A model generated the notes under the pieces. The model had not been told where the DNA came from, did no database searches, and saw only the letters and a list, made by a program, of their open reading frames with translations. The translations under genes and the position numbers were made by a program. This document shows positions 1-5,379 of a stretch of 8,570 nucleotides of DNA, in pieces (position 1 is the stretch's first letter; each line of letters opens with the position of its first letter). This DNA comes from Desulfurococcales archaeon (lineage in GTDB: Archaea; Thermoproteota; Thermoprotei_A; Sulfolobales; Desulfurococcaceae): contig JAMOPC010000402.1 of NCBI GenBank assembly GCA_027064845.1, positions 1-8,570 of the forward strand, written 5' to 3'.

Positions 1-1117
1 CCCCATCTGCATAGAGTAGATCGAAAAGAAACACTTTAACAGGTATTTCCTTGATAGCTATGTGGATATCGTGTTTCCTCTTCCTCCTCATTAATTCCTG
101 GAACGGTCTAAGCTCTCCAGTATCTGGGTCATAAGCTACTATTTCACCCTCAACAATTGCTTCTTTTGCCTTGATGTATTTTCTAGCATACTCTACAACA
201 TCTGGGTACTGATAAGTTATGTTCTCTAATCTACGAGAATAAATCCAGACCTTGTCGCCAGATTTATGTATTTGTGCTCTTTCACCGTCGTACTTGTATT
301 CTACGAAAGCTTCTCCACCAACTTTCCTCAATATCTCGTTAGGATCACTTAACCTCTCTGCCAGCATCGGCCTTATAGGTATGCCTACTTGCGGCTTTAT
401 ACCCTTAAGAGCTTCTACGCCTTGAGTAGCAAGGATCTTAGCTACATGACCAAGATCTGCTCTCAGATTATATGCTCTCTCTATAATAGGTCTTGTATGA
501 GCCCCTCCACCATACACGATAGCTAATGCATCCATGATAGTGGCATCACCTATTCCAAGCCTTAGCCTTCCCTCGACAAATCTAACAATGTATTTAGCTT
601 CCTTTGGCGAAGCATCAGATAATAAGCCAGCTAGTAGTTTTAACTTAATATCCCTACTACCCTCACCCTGAGCAAGAGCCACTCTTGATAACACATCATA
701 AACCTGGTTAACTGTAAGTTCCTTCTTAACGGGTATAAATGAAAGAATCGACATTGACTGCTTCTTCATCCTCTCCTCATATTTTAACTTCAACTTCTCA
801 GCAGCTCTGCCTAAATCGCCAAGAGACTTATATAGGGACTCTACTTCAGACTCAGTGCTCTGAGTAGCCAGAGCTATTGCTTTAATCAATGTTTTTTCTC
901 CAACACCAAGCTCAGGTAAACCCTTCCACTCAGGCCAGAGCCTGCCCTGGAGCAAGTATATAACTTTATCAATGATCTCTGGAGGTGTTTTCTTGAACAA
1001 ATTAACTAGCAAAACCGTCATCTGTGTTCTCGAACTAATGATCTCTATCCTCTCAAAAGTTTCAGCCAAGACCTTGAACGGCATATCTTTATCATAACTA
1101 GCCTTTTCATCCGACAA
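1..1117 (-). CDS. lig: ATP-dependent DNA ligase, N-terminal 372 codons (3' end outside window)
   Basis: Seals nicks in duplex DNA through a ligase-AMP intermediate in replication and repair. Reading the minus strand from TTG at 1117-1115 gives an open frame to the window edge. Residues 1 to about 245 form the helical DNA-binding domain, including LTVNQVYDVL (134-143) and RLRLGIGDAT (184-193). The adenylation domain follows: motif I KYDGERAQIH with nucleophile Lys275, the SRRLEN segment (294-299), motif III EGEIVAYD (323-330) and motif IIIa VFLFDLLY (362-369). Motifs IV to VI and the OB fold, about 240 residues in a family of about 600, lie beyond base 1. TTG is chosen because GAGGGG (1129-1124) sits 6 nt upstream; the next in-frame ATG is codon 12. 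A degenerate PCNA-binding-like stretch lies at 121-128. The gene diverges from the protease gene. The family call is very secure; the start is likely. Confidence 0.96.
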   Translation of the reverse strand, partial: MSDEKASYDKDMPFKVLAETFERIEIISSRTQMTVLLVNLFKKTPPEIIDKVIYLLQGRLWPEWKGLPELGVGEKTLIKAIALATQSTESEVESLYKSLGDLGRAAEKLKLKYEERMKKQSMSILSFIPVKKELTVNQVYDVLSRVALAQGEGSRDIKLKLLAGLLSDASPKEAKYIVRFVEGRLRLGIGDATIMDALAIVYGGGAHTRPIIERAYNLRADLGHVAKILATQGVEALKGIKPQVGIPIRPMLAERLSDPNEILRKVGGEAFVEYKYDGERAQIHKSGDKVWIYSRRLENITYQYPDVVEYARKYIKAKEAIVEGEIVAYDPDTGELRPFQELMRRKRKHDIHIAIKEIPVKVFLFDLLYADG

Positions 1118-1123
1118 AATAAT

Positions 1124-1160
1124 CCCCTCTAAATAATATAATACATTATATGATTATAAG
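1124..1160 (-). promoter_or_regulatory. Probable ligase promoter and ribosome binding site
   Basis: On the minus strand, CTTATAAT (1160-1153) is a TATA-like box. Initiation about 25 bp downstream would fall near 1131, just before GAGGGG (1129-1124), a good SD 6 nt ahead of the TTG at 1117. The surrounding DNA is very AT-rich, so other TATA-like registers exist and the exact box is uncertain. The SD is clearer than the TATA box. Confidence 0.45.
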
Positions 1161-1165
1161 TTAGC

Positions 1166-1202
1166 ATCTCCTAGAGTATATTATAAAAAAGACTTAGGAG
1201 AT
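1166..1202. repeat. 8-bp inverted repeat bracketing the TATA box
   Basis: ATCTCCTA (1166-1173) and TAGGAGAT (1195-1202) are perfect reverse complements separated by 21 bp. The dyad centre (1184) coincides with the centre of the plus-strand TATA box at 1181-1188. Arm centres are 29 bp apart, somewhat under three helical turns. This geometry suits an operator at which a regulator would interfere with TBP/TFB or polymerase. An arm pair of this length could occur by chance in a region this size at a rate of very roughly one in ten, so the operator role is inference. Confidence 0.4.
1181..1188 (+). promoter_or_regulatory. TATA box for the 1210 leader/guide RNA and the protease gene
   Basis: TTATAAAA is a good archaeal TATA element. 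The usual offset of about 25-27 bp predicts a start near 1210-1212, exactly where the candidate C/D RNA begins with its terminal stem. The protease mRNA from this promoter would therefore carry a 5' leader of about 76 nt made largely of the guide-RNA-like sequence. No separate TATA box is obvious between 1210 and the ATG at 1287. Confidence 0.55.
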
Positions 1203-1209
1203 ACATTGA

Positions 1210-1279
1210 TACCGATGATGATACCCGGCAAAAATGAGCATAACCAGAAGCAATGATTACTCAGTGTTACACTGAGGTA
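1210..1279 (+). ncRNA. Candidate C/D box guide RNA in the leader of the protease gene
   Basis: Box C is ATGATGA (1215-1221), D' is ATGA (1234-1237), C' is ATGATTA (1253-1259) and D is CTGA (1272-1275). Both guide spacers (1222-1233 and 1260-1271) are exactly 12 nt, the archaeal norm. TACC (1210-1213) pairs with GGTA (1276-1279) next to the boxes. One extra base (G1214) plus the first two of box C gives the 3-nt loop expected of a kink-turn for L7Ae. The non-consensus T in C' is matched by the A that opens D', restoring a pair. The D' guide TACCCGGCAAAA resembles the complement of the conserved 23S rRNA stretch near UUGUCGGGUAAG (E. coli about 1940, from memory). Weak points: the D'-C' gap of 15 nt is long, and the D guide is self-complementary to its own D box. 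Confidence 0.55.
1260..1276 (+). promoter_or_regulatory. Perfect 7-bp hairpin overlapping the protease SD
   Basis: CTCAGTG (1260-1266), loop TTA and CACTGAG (1270-1276) form an uninterrupted stem-loop or 17-bp DNA dyad. The SD of the downstream gene is GAGGT (1274-1278), 8 nt before ATG 1287, so closing this stem would bury its first three bases. The same bases also hold box D of the guide-RNA model, so the two folds exclude each other. It could instead be a protein-binding palindrome in DNA. The repeat is seen directly; each role is inference. Confidence 0.5.
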
Positions 1280-1286
1280 AAAATAC

Positions 1287-3095
1287 ATGTATACAAAACT
1301 ACGATTAAACCATAAAATCTTGTACTCGTCAACACTACTCATAATGATTCTCATACTGTTACACGTTTCAATAACTCCTTATTCTTATTCCACAACTATT
1401 GTTGGAGAAACCAAGATCTACTTATTAGCATTATCGAAAAATAATATTGGCGAAGCAATAAATGTTACAATTCAACTATTATTTCCAGGAAATGGAAAGG
1501 TCTTTATCATAGAAAACGGTGGTAAAATAGCATATGATACAAAGATCTCAATATATTATTCCTTAAGACTGGCATCCCTATACACAGGCATTAATTACAA
1601 ATTATATAATTATAGAGTAATATTTCCTCCAGAACTAGATCTTGAAGGAACAAGTGCAACACTTGCTTTTACACTCGCATTCATGAAACTCTTACGGGAC
1701 GACCCAGTAAATGGAGACATCGGAGCTACTGGAATAGTTGCACCTAATGGATTAATAGGAATAGTCTATGGTATTCATGAAAAATACTATGCAGGACTAC
1801 GATATGGACTAGAAAAAATAATTGGACCACCCTATCTAGACCTGGAAAACGCTACAAACTATTATCCATCAATAGACGTTTTAAACGCATACCGTGAATA
1901 TACTGGTAAATGGATCTTACCAAATATTAGTCGCTTCCAATTAATAAGTCCGAAGAATTATTCCACGGCATTCATAGAATCATATACTTATTTCAAGAAA
2001 TCCTTAGATAAGATAATAGATCATATAAAAGAGATACCCATATTAGAAAATATTAGTGAAGGATTAAAGGAATACGAACTAGGGAAAAAATATTTCGAGA
2101 AAAAACAATATTATACTGCAGCTTCCTATATGTTTAGAGCATTCAATGACTTATACTCATTATATTATGCAGCATTAAACCAGAATGAAAAAAATACATT
2201 AATGATACTAAAGAAATATGCCTCTCAAAACATTTCATATGTTAATAAACGCTTACAAGAATATCTGAGATCATTCACCGAGAAACCAACTCATTGGAAT
2301 TACGACGTATTACTAAATTCGATGATAAGATTCATTCAGGCAAAACTAGTTTATCGTATTGCCTTAATTTCTAATGAGACAAAAACAAAGATAACCTATT
2401 ATGTTCTATCAATTTCACGAGCACAAACAGCATTACATTGGCTTGAACTATATAATCTTATTAATTCAAAACCTATTGATGCAACGATAATTGATAAAGG
2501 ACTTGCCAGATTACAGGATTATATCAATATTACAATTGAGTATTTCACAAGTATGAACTATATTGAAAATAATACTATAAAGCAATATATGAGTATAGTA
2601 AAGAAAAACACTGACCCTGCTCAGAAATTACTCGAACTATCAACCCTACTTTACAATATAACGTACGAGGTATTACTCCTAAATGTTTTCCAAACGTATT
2701 ACAACGATAAGGAGATACTCGAACTAAATAATACATTGAATAGTCTATCACAAAAATTAATATACTATACTGGCGAACCAAATCCTACAATACTTACTTC
2801 CCTAGAAATAATCCATAATTATTACAAAGAAGGAGAAGGATTTGATGCACTAGGATTTATTGAGTCTTCATCAACAAGTATCTTATCAATAGAACTATTG
2901 ATTTTCAGTAATTTATACCCCTACATATTGGGCGCCGGGAAAATATATGAAGAAAATCCATATGAAGAATTAAAGTATCTAGAATCCATTGATGTATTTA
3001 AAACTATTAGATCTGCTATATTATTGGTTTCTATAACAATATTATCATTTATAACGGGATACCTTTACGCAATAAGGAGATCTTCTAAGATTTAG
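1287..3095 (+). CDS. Secreted membrane-anchored Lon-like (S16) serine protease
   Basis: Probable surface peptidase with a Lon-type Ser/Lys dyad. A hydrophobic N-terminal segment (about 13-31) is a signal peptide or anchor. Residues 40-205 match the Lon proteolytic domain: LEGTSATLAF (119-128) corresponds to the Lon DGPSAG site with Ser123, and GIHEKYYAG (162-170) to GIKEKxxAA with Lys166. The 43-residue Ser-Lys spacing equals that of E. coli Lon (679/722). No AAA+ ATPase domain is present. Residues 255-297 look like a TPR-type helix pair, and the rest to about 570 is predicted helical without a recognised fold. A C-terminal membrane segment (about 576-596) is followed by RRSSK, implying an outside-facing bulk. 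At least ten N-x-S/T sequons fit archaeal surface glycosylation. ATG 1287 is supported by SD GAGGT. The stop overlaps the converging glycosylase gene by 4 bp. It resembles archaeal predicted serine proteases (COG1750-like); substrates are unknown. Confidence 0.8.
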   Translation: MYTKLRLNHKILYSSTLLIMILILLHVSITPYSYSTTIVGETKIYLLALSKNNIGEAINVTIQLLFPGNGKVFIIENGGKIAYDTKISIYYSLRLASLYTGINYKLYNYRVIFPPELDLEGTSATLAFTLAFMKLLRDDPVNGDIGATGIVAPNGLIGIVYGIHEKYYAGLRYGLEKIIGPPYLDLENATNYYPSIDVLNAYREYTGKWILPNISRFQLISPKNYSTAFIESYTYFKKSLDKIIDHIKEIPILENISEGLKEYELGKKYFEKKQYYTAASYMFRAFNDLYSLYYAALNQNEKNTLMILKKYASQNISYVNKRLQEYLRSFTEKPTHWNYDVLLNSMIRFIQAKLVYRIALISNETKTKITYYVLSISRAQTALHWLELYNLINSKPIDATIIDKGLARLQDYINITIEYFTSMNYIENNTIKQYMSIVKKNTDPAQKLLELSTLLYNITYEVLLLNVFQTYYNDKEILELNNTLNSLSQKLIYYTGEPNPTILTSLEIIHNYYKEGEGFDALGFIESSSTSILSIELLIFSNLYPYILGAGKIYEENPYEELKYLESIDVFKTIRSAILLVSITILSFITGYLYAIRRSSKI

Positions 3096-3697
3096 GCCTT
3101 GTCGAAATAATCCAATATTGTTTTAGGTTTCTTTACTTCATGCATTGAATGAATAGTCTTCTTCAATACATCGAAGTCTTTTTCCAGCGCGGGTCTTAGT
3201 TTTGGATAATATAGTGCAGCTGCTGGATGATATGTTGCCATAAGCTTTACTTTAATTCCATTTATCATAACATCAAATACTCTCCCGTGAACCGCTTTCA
3301 TACTGCGCCATTTCAAACCAGCTTGTTCAAATAAGAATTTACCAGCATGACGCCCAAGAGCAACAATTATTTTAGGCTTAATTAATTGGATCTGTTTCAT
3401 CAAATAAGGAGAACAAGCCCTTATTTCCTCCTCAGTAGGATCTCTATTATTTGGAGGCCTACACTTCACGACATTAGTGATATAGACATCCTCTCTCTTT
3501 AAACCTATTTTTTCAAGCAGTTCTGTCAATAATTTACCTGCAGCTCCAACAAATGGTCTACCAGTCTCATCTTCTCTAGCCCCTGGAGCCTCACCTACAA
3601 ACATTATTTCCGCGTCTCTCCTTCCCTCTCCCGGAACAGGGTTTTTCCTATATTTGTATAATTCACACTTCTTACAGTTCATAATCTCATTTATCAA
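3092..3697 (-). CDS. Family 4 (type 4) uracil-DNA glycosylase, iron-sulfur enzyme
   Basis: Removes uracil produced by cytosine deamination, the first step of base-excision repair and important in hyperthermophiles. The 201-residue length is typical. Cys8, Cys11, Cys79 and Cys95 have the C-x2-C...C-x15-C spacing that binds a 4Fe-4S cluster. Motif GEAPGARED (35-43) contacts the uracil site, FVGAAGKLL (49-57) and TNVVKCRPPNNRDP (74-87) are family signatures, and YHPAAAL (156-162) carries the conserved His. The C-terminal tail PKTILDYF (191-198) resembles a PCNA-interacting box without the leading Gln. The start is TTG at 3697-3695 with only a weak GGGA upstream. No NTG codon exists further upstream in frame before a TGA, although upstream codons reading NEWDLL would fit the family N-terminus. 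It diverges from the GtrA gene and converges on the protease gene. Confidence 0.95.
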   Translation of the reverse strand: MINEIMNCKKCELYKYRKNPVPGEGRRDAEIMFVGEAPGAREDETGRPFVGAAGKLLTELLEKIGLKREDVYITNVVKCRPPNNRDPTEEEIRACSPYLMKQIQLIKPKIIVALGRHAGKFLFEQAGLKWRSMKAVHGRVFDVMINGIKVKLMATYHPAAALYYPKLRPALEKDFDVLKKTIHSMHEVKKPKTILDYFDKA

Positions 3698-3787
3698 TAA
3701 ATCCCATTCATTAGAGTAACTGAATGTTTTATTGCTCGTGTCTCCTCACCGTAGTTTTATCTTCATTTTAATCATAATGTACATGTT

Positions 3788-3808
3788 GTGATAAAAGATA
3801 TTTTATAG
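3788..3808. promoter_or_regulatory. Overlapping divergent TATA boxes in the 167-bp gap 3698-3864
   Basis: The short dyad ATAAAA-GATA-TTTTAT (3791-3806) offers TATA-like boxes in both directions: CTATAAAAT on minus (3808-3800) towards the glycosylase and GATAAAAG on plus (3790-3797) towards the GtrA gene. Predicted leaders are about 80 and 47 nt. Apart from this and an SD-like GGTGAGGAG on minus (3750-3742) with no start codon at the right distance, I see nothing definite in the gap. The AT content makes this a weak call. Confidence 0.3.
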
Positions 3809-3864
3809 CAATACATTTATCGAATACAATGAAAGCATTATTCATAAATTAGTGTTGATGAATC

Positions 3865-4713
3865 TTGAATATAACAGTAATATGTTTAGACGATCATAGC
3901 GTTATAGGAAATGTTATGAAAAAAGATTTGCATGGAGAGAATTTCTTAGAAGAAATTGTTAATATGCCTACTTCTTGTAAAAGAATCCTTGCAATACCAT
4001 CCATAATTTCTTCATATATAGACTACATATTAGAAAATATAGAAGATAATATTGAAAAAAATCCAATAATTATTCTAAAGCTAAAAGACAATTTCTTATT
4101 AAAAATAGGTGGTTTTTTAGCGGATCGTTTTTTAGATAATGTTTTCGGGCATAAAAATGTTGTAGGCGTAATAATAGATAGAAATAATCTAAATAAGGGA
4201 TCCATAATAAGGACTATCTGTATTAATAGACATGTGTACTTATTATCATATTTGTTAATTATAAGCCGCTTACCAGGATTCATGAGAAATATATTGAAAG
4301 AACCCACTAGGATCATGAAGTTTGGTTTAGTGGGATTATCCGGGTTATTGGTTAATATATTAATGGTGCTGGTGTCTACAACAACGCTAAAACCCATAAT
4401 GGGGTCGAGCAAGTTTGTCTATACTATAGCTTCAATAATAGGATTTGAAGTAAGTCTTACATGGAACTTTATATTACACGAGTTGTGGACTTTTAAAGAT
4501 CTAATTAAAAACAAGTCGATTAAAGGAGCGATTCTCAGATGGATTAAGTATCATATAGCATCTATAGGGAGCTTATTAACGCAAACCACGTCTGTTACAC
4601 TATTATCGGGTTACTTCATGGTACCAGTACCTATTTCTGTCACGATTGGTGTTTTTCTAGGATTTATAGTCAACTATGTAGTTGGAAGATTTTATGCATG
4701 GAAACCAGACTAG
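3865..4713 (+). CDS. GtrA-family membrane protein with unrecognised N-terminal domain
   Basis: Residues 150-282 form a GtrA-type domain, a four-helix membrane unit associated with moving or flipping polyprenyl-linked sugars in cell-surface polysaccharide or glycan synthesis. Helices lie at about 152-171, 183-203, 227-250 and 254-275. Family hallmarks are the FGLVGLSG opening (153-160), WNFILHELWTF (200-210) after helix 2, and NYVVGRFYAW (270-279) at the end. In archaea this domain is often fused behind a family 2 glycosyltransferase. Here residues 1-148 occupy that place but show no DDGS or DxD motif and total only 282 residues, so the front half is either unrelated or a decayed transferase. 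The start is TTG 3865; the frame has a TGA three codons upstream, so no earlier start is possible. The SD is weak (GATGA). Confidence is high for GtrA, low for the N-terminal half. Confidence 0.8.
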   Translation: MNITVICLDDHSVIGNVMKKDLHGENFLEEIVNMPTSCKRILAIPSIISSYIDYILENIEDNIEKNPIIILKLKDNFLLKIGGFLADRFLDNVFGHKNVVGVIIDRNNLNKGSIIRTICINRHVYLLSYLLIISRLPGFMRNILKEPTRIMKFGLVGLSGLLVNILMVLVSTTTLKPIMGSSKFVYTIASIIGFEVSLTWNFILHELWTFKDLIKNKSIKGAILRWIKYHIASIGSLLTQTTSVTLLSGYFMVPVPISVTIGVFLGFIVNYVVGRFYAWKPD

Positions 4714-4725
4714 TATTCATTAATA

Positions 4726-4778
4726 TTTATAATCTCATAATACAATCTTGATTATAATGACATTTTAGAGAAGGTGGT
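4726..4778 (+). promoter_or_regulatory. Promoter and ribosome binding site of the small basic protein gene
   Basis: TTTATAAT (4726-4733) predicts initiation near 4755. The SD AAGGTGGT (4771-4778) follows, 5 nt before ATG 4784. This SD is strong and suggests efficient translation. The gap after the GtrA stop is 70 bp, so the small gene probably has its own promoter rather than depending on read-through. Confidence 0.45.
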
Positions 4779-4783
4779 AATAC

Positions 4784-5026
4784 ATGGGCTTAAAGCACGG
4801 AAAATATGCTTACATAGAGAGAAAGGATGGATGGTATATTAAAGTAAGGTTATTAAATATACGGTTAAAGAAGAAAGGAAAGAAGGAAAAATATAGTTTC
4901 GATATAAACGATCCAACAAAATACATCATCGTGGGCACAAAAACAAAGAAACCACCATATAAGGCACAAATAATAAAAGAAGAAGACCTTCCAGAAGAAG
5001 TCCAAAAAATAATTTACAGTATCTAA
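4784..5026 (+). CDS. Small lysine-rich protein of unknown function (80 aa)
   Basis: No family recognised with confidence. The protein is 80 residues, strongly basic in its first two thirds, with a Lys-rich patch (29-37, LKKKGKKEK) and an acidic C-terminal stretch (EEDLPEE, 66-72). Alternating hydrophobic and charged residues in GKYAYIERKDGWYIKVRLLNI (6-26, repeat-free) suggest a small beta-sheet or barrel fold. There is no signal peptide, membrane segment or Cys pair. It is soluble, and the charge would allow nucleic-acid or ribosome binding, but that is inference. A strong SD and ATG make it a real gene rather than a chance frame, and reverse-frame competitors are absent here. The next gene begins 50 bp downstream. 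Confidence 0.75.
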   Translation: MGLKHGKYAYIERKDGWYIKVRLLNIRLKKKGKKEKYSFDINDPTKYIIVGTKTKKPPYKAQIIKEEDLPEEVQKIIYSI

Positions 5027-5047
5027 CATCAATGATTTCTTACGGAA

Positions 5048-5059
5048 TTAATAATATAT
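5048..5059 (+). promoter_or_regulatory. Possible promoter giving a leaderless transcript from GTG 5077
   Basis: TTAATAATATAT is TATA-like and centred about 24 bp upstream of the GTG at 5077, with no convincing SD between. That arrangement is what leaderless archaeal transcripts look like. The next in-frame ATG (5086-5088) is a possible alternative start. Confidence 0.35.
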
Positions 5060-5076
5060 GAGACTATTTTATCAAT

Positions 5077-5379
5077 GTGGTTGAAATGGAACTAGATAAA
5101 TTGTTTACATTATTACGATCCCGATACGGAAAAATTCTAAAAGAAAAACAAAATGGATTCTATTCTATCATCCTGTATAATTCTTGTAAAGAACCCAAAT
5201 ATATTATATGTGTTAAAACTCGTGGAGATTTAATATTTGGTAAAATCTGTAAATTTGATAGTATTAGTAGCTTGTCATGCTACGATCTGCTATATGAACC
5301 CTCAGGCTTATACATATTCTCTAAAACAATAGAAGAGTTTTTAGAAAAACTTGATAAGAAAATGAGGCTTTTAAGATGA
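5077..5379 (+). CDS. Conserved-looking hypothetical protein (100 aa), coupled to HAD phosphatase
   Basis: No family recognised. The order of predicted elements is helix (about 4-16), beta strands (26-35, 41-48, 51-59), a short segment with CYDLLYEPSG (68-77), a strand (78-82) and a charged helix (84-99), consistent with a compact alpha/beta domain. Cysteines at 36, 45, 58 and 68 are scattered and do not form a zinc-knuckle pattern. There is no membrane or signal segment. The start is GTG 5077, probably leaderless; ATG 5086 (codon 4) is an alternative. Its TGA overlaps the ATG of the HAD phosphatase (ATGA, 5376-5379), so the two are almost certainly cotranscribed and translationally coupled. 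A role linked to the phosphatase is a guess from that overlap only. Confidence 0.75.
   Translation: MVEMELDKLFTLLRSRYGKILKEKQNGFYSIILYNSCKEPKYIICVKTRGDLIFGKICKFDSISSLSCYDLLYEPSGLYIFSKTIEEFLEKLDKKMRLLR

Noticed and set aside
1207..1225. Direct repeat TGATACC with a 12-bp period
   Set aside because: Only two short copies. One lies in the candidate terminal stem and one in the guide, so it is more simply explained by the guide-RNA layout or chance.
2575..2781. 68-residue minus-strand frame inside the protease gene
   Set aside because: It lies wholly within a well-supported gene, has no SD and no recognisable motif; the composition is a by-product of the AT-rich host gene.
3855..3861. TTGATGA as another box C before the GtrA gene
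   Set aside because: The first base is not a purine, there is no CTGA box at a suitable distance and no closing stem.
4023..4412. 129-residue minus-strand frame inside the GtrA gene
   Set aside because: Mirror of a membrane-protein coding strand. The overlapping GtrA frame has family motifs and this one has none.
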